Source of the DNA: Eutrigla gurnardus
Taxonomy: Eukaryota > Chordata > Actinopteri > Perciformes > Triglidae
Direction: 5' to 3'
Assembly: GCA_963514095.1 (NCBI GenBank)
Contig: OY741275.1
Location: 7,133,151-7,197,150 of the forward strand
Length of the DNA: 64,000 bases
Of the stretch, positions 43,277 to 54,420 are shown piece by piece (position 1 is the first letter of the stretch; each line of letters begins with the position of its first letter). A program made the position numbers and the translations under genes. The notes below the pieces were generated by a model, which searched no databases, was not told the DNA's origin, and was given only the letters and a program-made list of their open reading frames with translations.

Positions 43277-44458
43277 ACGTCAGATACCCGCGAAAAAGTC
43301 CACACTCGTTGTGCGACGCATATTCCTCTGAAAAAGACATGAAGCAAACAGTAGCAGATTGCCGCGGATAATTAGGCAAAGACGTCCGCAGGCAGTATCA
43401 CAGATCCAGGGTTCGTCCCGATAAGCTGTGAGCCGGAACGATAACCCCCCTTTTATGAGAATTCATGCTTGATATTCATGCTTCGTGCTCTGGTGAGTTA
43501 GCAGACTGTTAGCCGGCTGTTCGTTAGTTACTCTGAAGGACTAGGCTATTAACTTGGTTTAAGTTGTTCTGTGTTACTCAATAGATGTTACAAGATGTTT
43601 TCCTATGTTTTCCCACGAGTGTCGTGCGCTTTATGTTGTAGTTTATTGCTTGAGAAAAGTTCGCTAGCTTAATGCTAACGCTAACGCGGTCCTGACATGG
43701 TTACCGCTAGCTTAGATGCTAACGGGAACAACGACATGGTAATCGCTAGCTGAGTTGCTAATTCGGTTGTACTTAGATCATGTTAAAGCTGAGTTCAAGC
43801 TAAATTACAAGTTTTGCAAGGAGAAGATGCATTTCATTTATTTTTGTCATTTGAATGACTCATTTTGTGTTAGCCACTGCCATGGGTAACCATTAAGGTG
43901 TGGTTTATTTAACGTTTGTGAAATGCACTATTGTGTATAAAAATTGTTATTCATTTGATGTTAGAGTTAAATGTTAAAAAGGTGGCTTTAAATAGCTAAA
44001 ACTTGATAAGTCAGATCAAGGTTAAAAAGGATGCACAAGTCATGTCTATTAAAATATTATTATTGTGTATGGTAATTCATGAATAATTGATTACATTTAT
44101 GGTTATAAAGTATAATTCATGTAGTGTGTGTATATGTATTGCCTTGATGCCTGGTAATATGTCATGCCTAGAACTGAGAAAATGTTGAGATCTCATAAGA
44201 AACAGACAGAATCAGATGGAGATCCTTACAACTTTGCACTTTCTGTGTAGTTTTTCTTTTCTTTTTTTTTGTTAGTCTGATCAACTGTCAGAGAAATAGA
44301 GAGAGCCGATTGAGATGGCGAGTCCAGCCCAGCGATCCTGAGAGGAAAGAGAGAGTTGGAGATGCGGTGTGGTCAGCCGCAGAACCTACTTTGGAGTCTC
44401 CAGATCATCAGAATCACACACTCTGACAACAGATAAGATACACTCTTCATCTACCCGG
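43277..44458 (+). other. Pre-integration sequence of ERV2, possible noncoding exons
   Basis: No long open frame. A segment ending GCTCTG/GTGAGT near 43493 looks like a splice donor. A pyrimidine tract with TTGTTAG near 44274 looks like an acceptor leading into 44275-44458, which continues at 52710 on the far side of ERV2 and meets another donor-like GTAAAT near 52862. A repeated GCTAGCTTAGATGCTAAC-like motif lies at 43670-43760. It could be a noncoding transcript or another LTR element. Confidence 0.3.
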
Positions 44459-44990
44459 TGTGGAGAAAAATGTAAATACATGAGCTAATCACACATGTTT
44501 TAAATTACTACACACACATACACACACACAGGCACAGGCGAGAGAGCAGCAAGAGTGGGGGTCAAACAACATACCAAGGATACATTCCTTAGCGGAAGCC
44601 GCACAGGGGAGGAGTATATGATATATGTGCATCTCGACAACATACACACACATACATAGATGACAGCACCCAGAGGGATGGATCGTATGAGCCAGTGTGG
44701 GTGGAGATACCCAGCGCTCCAACCAGGCCGCGGCATGCTAAAATTACGCTCCGCCTGCATCTATAGAATGAGCCAATCAGACTCATGCGGAGTCTCAATG
44801 AAATAAGCTGCGCATTCTGTTGTAAGCGCCTTTTGAGTGAATTCAACCCTATGTTGAGTTGACTACTAGGTCCGTGCACGTATAACTGCCGGAATATGTT
44901 TTCCTGATATTTGTGCTAATAAAGCGCTGTTATTGATATAACCCATAGACTCTCCTCGTATATTCAAGCTTACTGTTTTTTTTCACAACA
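44459..44990 (+). repeat. ERV2 5' LTR
   Basis: Starts TGTGGAG and ends CACAACA. U3 contains a TATATGATATATG stretch, and AATAAA at 44918-44923 serves as the likely polyadenylation signal. It is identical to the 3' LTR except at 44926. Confidence 0.95.
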
Positions 44991-44994
44991 AATC

Positions 44995-45012
44995 TGGTAG
45001 CAGAGGATGGTT
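44995..45012 (+). promoter_or_regulatory. ERV2 primer-binding site, initiator tRNA-Met type
   Basis: TGGTAGCAGAGGATGGTT begins four bases after the LTR. It is complementary to the 3' end of vertebrate initiator tRNA-Met as I remember it (...CCAUCCUCUGCUACCA). This would prime minus-strand synthesis. Confidence 0.8.
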
Positions 45013-45519
45013 GGGAGAAAAGCTTGAGGAGGAAAGAATTTTAACGACTACCTCCTGTCTTGCAGAAGGAGGGGGGTTTCCTGAAAGAAAGTGGAGGCCA
45101 GAAGGATTCATCCATTCTCGGGAAAGTTGGTCACTGAGCCCTCAACCGAAAAGGTAAGCAGAAACCTATTTAATTGAATTCTGCATATTGAAAAATATAA
45201 ATTAGGTGATCAACAACTACCGAGTGTGAGTATGAATACTTTAGACAAAATTTAACTAAAGGATAAAATGTTAAAAGAACAGAAGGAAAGCATATTCTGC
45301 AAAAGTGATAAAAATAAACCTGCCATAGTGTGTACACATGTGTGACTGAACCTAACAGAAAACACGAGATGAAGGACGAATAGAAGGGCTTTTATGTGTA
45401 CAGTATCGTGAAGTAGCGGACCCACCACACCCCGTGAAGCATGAGAATTCTTGCACATAATTAAGTCACTCTATTAACGAACATAGCGTGTTTTGGGTTA
45501 ACCAACAGACTGCATAAAT

Positions 45520-45700
45520 AGTACTTTGTAATTTGGAAACCGATACAACTCCTCCGGGACCGCGCTGTCGAGCAGAGAAGCGTAGGCAGTGGTTGTAATA
45601 CAATAGCAATTTATAGTACTTTGTAATTTGGAGATCGATACAATTCCTCCGGGACCGCGCTGTCGAGTAGAGAAGCGTAGGCAGTGGTTGTAATACAATA
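45520..45700 (+). repeat. ERV2 leader direct repeat, 2 x 86 bp
   Basis: Copies 45520-45605 and 45615-45700 differ at only a few positions. Each contains CTCCTCCGGGACCGCGCTG. They end just before the gag ATG, where retroviral packaging signals usually lie. The rest of the leader (45013-45519) is AT-rich without other features. Confidence 0.85.
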
Positions 45701-45715
45701 AAATTTAGACATGGC

Positions 45716-46882
45716 ATGGAGTTTTATGACATAGACATAGAAGAGTTCAGAGAGATAGATAACAAAGAAGAAGAGGAAGCAGCCGACACCCTGTTGCACG
45801 CTCTAGGAAGTGACACTCTCCACTCAGCAGCAACAGCAGAAACACACACACCAACGATAACGGTAGTGAGTAGACAGATACTAGAACTAAAAAAACTTAT
45901 TAAGACGAGTCTGTTAAATAAACCTAGTGGGATTGGGGCTGGTCTGGGTAACGTTAGGAGCGATTCTTTTGATTATATTGAGGGATTGAACGTGGGGGAA
46001 ATGGAAGACTTCGTAGAGACCTTGAAGGCTAGAGTTATGACTGAGGATAGAAGTAAAAAGGGAGATGGGAAGATAGTTAAATCAGTAGCGAAAAGGTGGG
46101 AGATAAAGGGATGGATCACCAAGGACGGGCTGCCATCAAGAGAAGCTATGAATATAATGGTGAATGATGTCAAACAAAGATTAGAGAGAGCTCGACAGAA
46201 CATGGAGGCTGAAAAGGACAAGCGATCATTTTTCAAACCACTCAAAAAGATGTTTGAAGAACAAGAAGAAGAGACAAGAGTAACAAATCTAATGCTAAAA
46301 GACCTGTTTCAGCAGAGAAGAATGGAGAGGGGAGACAAACATGAAGAGACACAGGGAGGGGGAGGGGGCATATATCCAGTCCTGCCAGAGAAGTTAACAA
46401 CTGGGCCTCCAGAAACGACACCTCCCCCAACAGCCCCACCTCCCTACACCCACCAAAGATTAATGCCTGCACAGACCACAGACACAGCAGTACAAGCACC
46501 AGTACTAACATTGGCCGGCGTGGAAGTCCTAGTACAAGACCAAGACAGAGAGGAAATGAAGAGAGAAGTGGAAAGACTGCAACAGCGAATAACGGCACTG
46601 GAGCCCCCTGGAGGATCAAGGAGTCAAGGCGGCTCAGAAAAGACCTGGTCAGAAAGTGAACCAGAAGGACCCCTCACAAAAAATCCCTCGAAGCCACCTA
46701 GTGGCAGGAACCATACCAACCCAAGGAAGGAGGGGTCAGCCAGAGCAACGTCTCCTGCCAGCAACATTGGCAGAACACCTGCCACTGCCAAGACAACATG
46801 GACTTCCATGTACGGACCACCCAGGAGCCGGAGCGGTTTTGAATGCGGTGAACTCACGATTTTGGACTACAACCCCCCATGA
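45716..46882 (+). pseudogene. gag: ERV2 gag, matrix/p12-like part only
   Basis: A 388-codon open frame. The ATG at 45716 (ATGGAGTTT) is chosen; another ATG at 45711 leads to an early stop. The N-terminal half is acidic, then Lys-rich and helical, like matrix. It is followed by IYPVLP and a Pro-rich stretch with a PPPY late-domain motif, which recruits host budding factors in other retroviruses. A coiled-coil-like segment (REEMKREVERLQQRITAL) follows. No major homology region or CCHC knuckle is present, and the end (from about 46830) is out of frame with pol. The capsid and nucleocapsid appear to be deleted. Confidence 0.75.
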
Positions 46883-49800
46883 CGTAGGAGTCCTGGAAAC
46901 ACAACCAGTGATTGTCACCCTGAAAGACCCAGATGCACCTCCTATTTATCGACGGCAGTATCCTCTAACCCAAGATCAAATGAAGGGAATTGCCCCCACG
47001 ATACAGGGCCTTCTGGACGTCGGGGTAATATACGAGTGCCACTCCCCATGGAATACTCCCATATTACCGGTACAGAAAGCAGGGGGAAAGGGCTGGAGAA
47101 TGGTACAAGACTTCCGCCCTATAAATGATGTAACGACTCCAGATGTTCATCCAGTACCAGACCCACACGTAGCACTCACGAGTTTAAGCCCAGCATTTCG
47201 ATACTTCACTGTCATAGATTTGGCAAACGCTTTCTTCAGTGTTCCACTGGCACAAACATCACAAGCCATGTTTGCTTTCACGTTTGGGGGCAAACAGTAC
47301 ACCTACAATCGGTTGCCACAGGGGTTCAGGGACTCGCCAGGTCTCTTTAATCAGGTACTAAAAGCACACCTACTAGAACTCCAATGGCCACCAGGGGTTG
47401 TGCTCATCCAATATGTAGATGATCTTCTCTTGGCAGCAGAAACATCTACCCTCTGCCTGGAGGCCACTGCCCTACTGTTCTCAGTTCTGCACAAAAAGGG
47501 CTACAAAGTCAAGAGAGAAAAAGTGCAGCTATGCAGAGAAGAAGTCCTATTCCTAGGCCGACAAATCTCGGCATCAGGATTGGGAGTATCTACGGCCCAC
47601 AGGGAATCAATCCTACACCATCCAAAGCCCACCACGGTGGCAGACATGCTGTCATTTCTGGGACTAACGGGCTACAGCCGATCCCACATACCTGATTACT
47701 CCAATCGGACACAACCTTTGCGGACAATGATCAACGAGGTAGGGGCTCGAAACCTCACAGAACGACTACCCTGGACTTCTGAAGCTGAACAAGCATTCAC
47801 TGACATGAAACAAGTACTCTCCCAAGCTGCTGCACTCACCTCACCGGACTACACAGAAGTGTTCCATTTGGATGTTTCTGAACAAAATGCATTTTTAAAT
47901 GCTGTTTTGTATCAGAAAAAAGGGGGAGAGAGGAATGTGTTGATATACTACTCTTCAAAACTCGACGCAGTGGAAACCGGACAGTCAATGTGCGCCAGAT
48001 ATGTTGCAGCAGTAGCAAAAGCTCTCCAAAAAACAGCACATGTAGTGATGTGTCACCCATTACAGGTCCACACTGAACATGGAGTTGCAGCGTTTTTGGC
48101 AAGTAAGGAGTTTACTTTCAGCATGGCCAGAAAAACCAAGATTCAAAGAGAATGCACCAGGCCACATATAACCTTTGTCGCAGCCGAAAGGAACATGGCT
48201 GGAAACTTTGGGAAAGGAACCCCACATTCATGTGAAGAACTTGCGGTCAAGGAAAGTAAGCTCAGACAAGACCTGAAAAATGACATAGATCCCAAAGCAG
48301 AACTCTGGCTCTACACTGACGGATGCTGCTACCGAGGAGAAAACGGACTGAACCAGGCATCATATGCAGTGGTTCAGCAACACCCCAATGGAAGACATGA
48401 GACGCTCAAAGCAGAAGTAATACCACAACCCGCTTCAGCGCAAATGGCAGAAGTCAAGGCGCTCACCGAAGCCTTGAAACTGGCCAAAGGAAAGACGGTG
48501 AACATCTTTACAGATTCTGCTTACGCACATGGGGCGGCACAAGTAGATGCACCCATGTGGCAACGGAGGGGATTCGTAACATCCAGCAACGCCCCAATCA
48601 AACACCAAAGAGAAATACAAGAGCTGGTGGAAGCAATCACCCTACCAAGAGGAGTATCCATAATGAAGTGCAAAGGTCATGAGAAAACAGGCACCAGGAT
48701 CAGTCAAGGAAACGAGGCTGCAGATCAGGCGGCCAAAAAGGCAGGAGGATATCAGCCAAAGCAAATGGTACTCAGGCTGACGCCCCCCCAACCTAAGCTC
48801 ACCGAAGAAGACCTAAAAAAGATACAAGAACAAGCAGGCCCGTACGAATGGTCGACATGGACACAAAAGGGGGCCACAAAGAAAGAAGGTCTCTGGAGAT
48901 CACATGATGGAAGGATAGTGGCACCAGCAAAACTAGTAGCGACCCTACTAAAAGAAGCCCATGGACCAACCCATGAGGGACAAAGACAGACACTGTTGAA
49001 CATTTCAGCACTCTGGTGGCACCCACACCTAGACAGCATGGCAAAACTATACTGTGAAGAATGCGTCGTCTGTGGAAACCACAACCCAAGAAAACCATTC
49101 AAAAGGCCCATGGGATCCTACCCCGTACCTCTCGCACCATTCCAAGATATTAGTATAGATTATACAGATATGGGACAGGAGAACGTAGTACAGGGAAAGA
49201 GGTACATGTTGGTAATGGTAGACAGATTTTCAAGATGGGTAGAAGCAATCCCCACAAATAGAGAAGACGGGAAGACAGTAATAAAGTGGTTGCAAACAGA
49301 GCTAATACCCAGATACGGGGTACCGAAACGTATCAGATCAGACAACGGGACACATTTTAACAATCAGATGCTGAGTGAAGTGGAGGCATTCCTGGGGATT
49401 GCACACAGTTTTGGTTCGGTCTACCATCCACAGTCCCAGGGACTGGTGGAACGCGCGAATCAAACGTTGAAGGCTAAAATAGCCAAGGTATGTGCGGGCA
49501 GTAAGATGACATGGTTTGAGGCCCTCCCTTTGGCTCTCATGGCCATGAGAACCTCAAAAGGGGGAGGCATGCACCTGTCGCCCCATGAGTTGTTGACGGG
49601 AAGGCCAATGCCTGGCCCGCCACGTGATGGAGGACATATACCTCCTTTAGATGTGTGTCGGATAGAGAAATCCGACTACATGAGAGAACTAAAATCTCTT
49701 GTCTCAGCCCTCTCAATACAGGTGCAGAAGGCACAGGAGAAGGATCCCGAAAAGCAGGGGACGATAGTCAAAGTAGGAGACTGGGTCAGGGTCAAGGTTC

Positions 49801-50000
49801 ACAAAAGAAAGTGGACAGACCCCAGGTGGACTGGTCCGTACGAAGTGAAGGAGGTTACTTCACACTCGGTCCAGGTCAAGGGAAAAGCAGGAGCTCCCTG
49901 GCACCACCTGACACATTGTGCCCCAGCATCACCACCTACTCGCTCACTCCAGGAAGTGAGAACAGATTTGGCCCAAAATGACGACTCCGAGGAGTTTTAG
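46860..50000 (+). pseudogene. pol: ERV2 pol: RT, RNase H and integrase intact, protease missing
   Basis: The open frame runs 46656-50000; recognisable pol begins about 46860. Reverse transcriptase: RRQYPL, VIDLANAFFSVP, LPQGFRDSPGLFNQ and YVDD. RNase H: LYTDGCCYRG, the AEVKALTEAL glutamate, FTDSAYAHG and NEAADQAAK. Integrase: HHCC finger ending CEECVVC, DDE residues in ISIDYTD, RSDNGTHF and LVERANQTLK, then GDWVRVKVHKRKW and RWTGPYEV. No D-T/S-G-A protease motif occurs upstream. The frame differs from gag by one base. Catalytic residues all look present, so the enzymes could work if supplied within a precursor from elsewhere. Confidence 0.85.
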
Positions 50001-50104
50001 GAGACTCTCCGGAGATCCGTCTGTTGCACCGGAGGAAAGACGGAGGTGGAGATATGCAGACTATCTCCCAAGGGGGAAAACGATGACCCACGTGCACCGT
50101 GATC

Positions 50105-52138
50105 ATGGGTGTAACCGGGGTGGCGGTAATACTCCTTCTACTAGGACTCGAACTAATAAACAAAGAGCGAGACAATTCCACCAACATTTACCTAACCCGT
50201 CCCAAAAGGGAACAAACGAAAACTTTCCAGATCCCCGAAGTCGCGTGCGGTGCTAAAATAGTTTTAAATTATACTGCCGGGGATACCACAATGTTCACAT
50301 TCGACCTGTGCTCCGTGATAGACTGCGGGGAATCCCAAGCAAGTTGGCGGGGCTACGATGTCTATCTGTGTCATAGTCCACGAATAGTGGAGAGCTGCGA
50401 GGCCACTGGGAATGCTTTCCAACATGGGTTTGGGCTCTCGGTGCATTCACAGCCATTTTGTCCCGAGTGGTATGTAGTAACAAAGTTCACTGGGACTTGG
50501 TCCGGTTTTACCCGATTCCCACACAGCGAGTTTTGGGACCACATTTCGTTCCAAAGAGATTTCAGTCCAACCGGCAATCCGCTCACTCTCTCTATCAATA
50601 ACATTAAGGCAAGCTCCACAGGAAAAAATCGCATATGGATCGCATTAGGAGTAGACGTCACCGGAAAAGACCAGATACGAGGAATACAAGTAAACATATA
50701 CCCGCCCAAATACGCCCCCACTAGTAAAGGTAGTGCAACGAATACGACCACAGCTAATTCCACTGCCCTAAAGCCGCCCACTACCAGTCCGATAGTGATG
50801 ACCCAGGATTACACAGAATTAACTCCTTTAGACGTTGTAAAGATGGCTACAGGCTTCGGAGAAAGTAACATTTGGTTGAGGTGGATTACGGATAATGCTA
50901 AGCGCCAGAACATGACGGGATGTGTAGCATGCGCGGCTGCGCGTCCTGCCATGTTCGTCGAACCTGCCCCCTTATATCCAGACAAAGACAAAGTAGGTTA
51001 TGAATGTATGATGAACTTAACCAGAAAAGCCACACCCTCAGGATGCCAATCCCTGGCATCAGTCTTCCCACCCATTGATAATAAAACTAGGGCCGGCTAT
51101 TTTACCACCATAAAAGGAAAAGATCCCAGGTATCAGTGTTTCAACTTCGCCAGCAGCAAACCAAAAGTTAATGTGGGAAACATACCCTCAGATTGGTGTA
51201 ATAGGACAACATCTGGGGATGTGATAGGACCATGGGCCCGAGCGGGACTGTTTTACTATTGTGGAGGGTTGCGTCTCTATTCTCGAGTAGAGGCCGACAC
51301 CACCATAGGCACCTGCGCCATGGTCAGACTAGGGATGCCCCTTACGTTAATAGGCAGTCGAGTGATAAAAAACCCCTCAGGACCTAACGCCCTCGTCCGG
51401 CGAAGAAGAAGACATATACTTGCTAAAAGGGACACAAGCTTGCAAGACCCATTTGGAGGGACCACATACGTGGACGCTATAGGTATCCCTCGAGGCGTGC
51501 CAGCCGAGTATAAATTGGCCAATCAAGTAGGGGCAGGGTTCGAATCGATCTTTCTCTGGATACTCCCCAATAAAAACGTAGACCGCATTAACTTTATCCA
51601 CTATAATCTTTTGCCCCTCGTTAATGCCACTAGGGATGCAGTAGAAGGGCTGGCGGAGCAGCTCGCACCCACATCGATCATCACTATGCAAAATAGAATG
51701 GCGCTAGACATGCTCCTAGCTGAAAAAGGGGGTGTCTGTGCCATGTTCGGAAAACTTTGCCGTACCATAATCCCCAATAACACGGCCCCAGATGGCTCAG
51801 TCACTCGAGCATTAGAAAACCTAAGAGCACTCTCCAAAGAAATGCACGAAGCATCAGGGGTCGATGACCCGTTCACCAAATGGATGGAAGTAGTGTTTGG
51901 AAAATGGAAAGCGGTAATAATATCTTTAGCAGCCTCAATAGCCATCTTCCTGGCCATACTAGTCACCTGTGGGTGCTGCTGCATTCCATGTCTGAGAACC
52001 ATGGTTTCCAGGTTAGTGCAAACTGCACTGACTAAAGAAAAAGACCCACCAAAATATATGATGCCCCTACTAGCTAATGAGGAACTTGAGGATGGGAGCC
52101 TGGACATGGAAGACGAGGAAGGAAAAGAGTACCTTTAA
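50105..52138 (+). CDS. env: ERV2 env, intact open frame (677 codons)
   Basis: The ATG at 50105 opens with a hydrophobic signal-like segment (VAVILLLLGLEL). The surface part has many N-glycosylation sites and a CXXC (CVAC). A polybasic cleavage site (RRRRRH) lies near residue 430. The transmembrane part has MQNRMALDML and C-AMFGKL-C followed by Arg, so the third cysteine of the usual CX6CC is missing. A membrane anchor (VIISLAASIAIFLAILVTCGCCC) and an acidic tail follow. The frame is uninterrupted, in keeping with the near-identical LTRs. It differs from the ERV1 env in length and sequence. Confidence 0.9.
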   Translation: MGVTGVAVILLLLGLELINKERDNSTNIYLTRPKREQTKTFQIPEVACGAKIVLNYTAGDTTMFTFDLCSVIDCGESQASWRGYDVYLCHSPRIVESCEATGNAFQHGFGLSVHSQPFCPEWYVVTKFTGTWSGFTRFPHSEFWDHISFQRDFSPTGNPLTLSINNIKASSTGKNRIWIALGVDVTGKDQIRGIQVNIYPPKYAPTSKGSATNTTTANSTALKPPTTSPIVMTQDYTELTPLDVVKMATGFGESNIWLRWITDNAKRQNMTGCVACAAARPAMFVEPAPLYPDKDKVGYECMMNLTRKATPSGCQSLASVFPPIDNKTRAGYFTTIKGKDPRYQCFNFASSKPKVNVGNIPSDWCNRTTSGDVIGPWARAGLFYYCGGLRLYSRVEADTTIGTCAMVRLGMPLTLIGSRVIKNPSGPNALVRRRRRHILAKRDTSLQDPFGGTTYVDAIGIPRGVPAEYKLANQVGAGFESIFLWILPNKNVDRINFIHYNLLPLVNATRDAVEGLAEQLAPTSIITMQNRMALDMLLAEKGGVCAMFGKLCRTIIPNNTAPDGSVTRALENLRALSKEMHEASGVDDPFTKWMEVVFGKWKAVIISLAASIAIFLAILVTCGCCCIPCLRTMVSRLVQTALTKEKDPPKYMMPLLANEELEDGSLDMEDEEGKEYL

Positions 52139-52165
52139 ACAAAATGTTCACACCTAGTTGGTGTG

Positions 52166-52175
52166 AAAAGGGGGA
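52166..52175 (+). promoter_or_regulatory. ERV2 polypurine tract
   Basis: AAAAGGGGGA, followed by TT and the TGTGGAG start of the 3' LTR. Confidence 0.85.
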
Positions 52176-52177
52176 TT

Positions 52178-52709
52178 TGTGGAGAAAAATGTAAATACAT
52201 GAGCTAATCACACATGTTTTAAATTACTACACACACATACACACACACAGGCACAGGCGAGAGAGCAGCAAGAGTGGGGGTCAAACAACATACCAAGGAT
52301 ACATTCCTTAGCGGAAGCCGCACAGGGGAGGAGTATATGATATATGTGCATCTCGACAACATACACACACATACATAGATGACAGCACCCAGAGGGATGG
52401 ATCGTATGAGCCAGTGTGGGTGGAGATACCCAGCGCTCCAACCAGGCCGCGGCATGCTAAAATTACGCTCCGCCTGCATCTATAGAATGAGCCAATCAGA
52501 CTCATGCGGAGTCTCAATGAAATAAGCTGCGCATTCTGTTGTAAGCGCCTTTTGAGTGAATTCAACCCTATGTTGAGTTGACTACTAGGTCCGTGCACGT
52601 ATAACTGCCGGAATATGTTTTCCTGATATTTGTGCTAATAAAGCACTGTTATTGATATAACCCATAGACTCTCCTCGTATATTCAAGCTTACTGTTTTTT
52701 TTCACAACA
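52178..52709 (+). repeat. ERV2 3' LTR
   Basis: 532 bp, TGTGGAG to CACAACA, the same as the 5' LTR except A at 52645. It is followed by CCGG, the target duplication. Confidence 0.95.
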
Positions 52710-53219
52710 CCGGGTAGTAGAGATTGAGGACGAAAAATTGAGTGGATATTGATACAGAACGCACACTTTGGATCCCTTTCAGTACTGAACTTCATTGAGT
52801 TGGAGAAGTCAACTACAGTGGACTCTTATTTTGTTGTTTTATTTTGTGGCTCCTTATTTTGGTAAATGATATTACAGCTAAGCTGTCAATGTAATTTCTG
52901 TGTACATTGGCATTAAAGTGTCACCTGTTCAAATTAAACCACACCCACTCCTTTTTGTGAGTAACTCCCTGGTGCAACTCCTATCGGACCTAGAGCGATG
53001 TGATATCCCCTTAACCTAAAATTCAGGACCAAAGGTGCCACAATTGTATCATAATTATTGTGTAATTATGGAATGATAAATATTCTAATAATATTTCAAT
53101 TTGACATGCAATAGCTGGAGCGAGTTCTCAGATTTCCATGATAACAAACACTGGTGCTATTGTGGAGGCTGCTAGTGTGTGTGTGTTATTTTCATAAAAG
53201 GTGTATTAAAATTGACTGG
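52710..53219. other. Right flank of ERV2, no gene recognised
   Basis: Continues the sequence interrupted at 44458. AT-rich, without an open frame of note. A donor-like GTAAAT near 52862 and an AATTAAA near 52935 were seen. Confidence 0.4.
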
Positions 53220-54420
53220 TTATAATCAGGCGAGAGAGCAGTTGCTACAAGTAAGAAGACCACAGATGCTAGAGCAGAAACGCTGATGTTTATTACAGAG
53301 TAAAATCAGGTTAAAACACAGGTAAGAGACTAAAAATGGTAAGAAAAATAATAAAAGGGCGTTAAAATGAGGGAAGCTAAATGCTGAGGGCCGAGGGAGT
53401 CTCATGAAGCAGTCTAGAGTCTTATCTGCAAAGGCAGGGGCTGCAGCACACACTCGGGGTGCTCACGCTTAGTCGTAGATCGCTCCTCACACAGAAGAGT
53501 ATCACTCTGCCCGCTTCTTCATGGGGCCTTCTAACACTTCGTCCCTGGCTTCTCCGTCCAACGACAGCTCCGGCGTGGCTACTGCCGTTGGTCCCCTCTG
53601 TTCCTGCTTCGGCTTCCTGCTCTTCCCACTTGGTCCTTTCTGTTACAAGTGTAGGTGCATTAATAACAGACTGTCGAGCTGTGTCTCTCAGTAACGTGTA
53701 TTCACAGGCTGTGCAACTAACAGGACTGAGGCATGTTACCTGAAGCAAGTACATATACATCTGAGCCGGCTGTGTAACACCGTCCTACAACATCTCCCTT
53801 TCTTAAGCAGAATACAACACCAAACAACAACATCAAAATAGTGCAATGGAAAGGGCTGCTGACGACTTCCTCCACGGGGATGGCCCCCTACAGCTGCACC
53901 TGTGTCCCCGGGCTGCTCAGGTGGCTGTTCTGTGTGGGCTGTGGAAGTGCAACCCCTGCTGGTTGCACTTCCCTGTTGCGACGATAGGCGGTTCCTTCCA
54001 CGTTGATGAGAGAGGACCGCGGCCCCACCTGCTGCAGGCATACACCTCTCCTCCATCGGCCCCGTCACCTGGAAGTGGTTTCATCCTGATGGGCTGGCCT
54101 ATGTCCAGCTCCGGAAGATCCCTCGCAGATCTGTCATACATCAGCTTTGCAGCTTGATGCTTCATTCTCAGCTTGTCAGTGACCCCAGTGATGACCTGAG
54201 GCTCCAGCAGCAGGTCGGCCACAGGGAGAAGAGTTCTCCACCTCCGTGACATCAGCCGCGGTGCTGGGCTGCAGCGCACGCCCTTAGTGGGCGTGTTCCT
54301 CCAGTGAAGAAAAGCCTTCCAGGGGTCCTCGTCGCCATGGTCTGCTTTTCTGCATAGGCCCTTCACAATCTTTACTGCAGACTCTGTAGCAGCCAGGCTG
54401 CAAGTGACCTAACAGGAAGT
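53220..54420 (-). mobile_element. Gypsy-type LTR retrotransposon, 3' end
   Basis: On the minus strand the end of integrase (about 54366-53950) is followed by a polypurine tract (AAGAAAGGGAGA) and an LTR beginning TGTTGTAGGACGG (about 53792), with AATAAA near 53290 and an end near 53220. The rest of the element is absent. Confidence 0.7.
53917..54366 (-). pseudogene. Gypsy integrase C-terminal fragment
   Basis: Reads DPWKAFLHWRNTPTKGV, SPAPRLMSRRWRTLLP, AKLMYDRSARDLPEL and GQPIRMKPLPGD. This is the segment after the DDE core and the start of the C-terminal domain in fish Gypsy elements. The core itself is missing. The end drifts out of frame into the 3' region. It is a remnant only. Confidence 0.75.

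Larger units (their letters stand above)
44459..52709 (+). mobile_element. ERV2: recent gamma-type provirus, internally deleted
   Basis: An 8251-bp provirus with two 532-bp LTRs that differ at one position (44926 G, 52645 A). A 4-bp target duplication CCGG sits on both sides (44455-44458, 52710-52713). Order: 5' LTR, primer-binding site, leader, short gag, pol, env, polypurine tract, 3' LTR. Pol and env are open throughout. Capsid, zinc knuckle and protease are not found between gag and reverse transcriptase, so it is defective although recent. Confidence 0.95.

Noticed and set aside
44489..44879. Short open frames within the ERV2 LTRs
   Set aside because: They occur identically in both LTRs and show no domain; chance frames in regulatory sequence.
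45716..46882. ERV2 gag as complete
   Set aside because: No capsid homology region or zinc knuckle was found; it reads as matrix/p12-like only.
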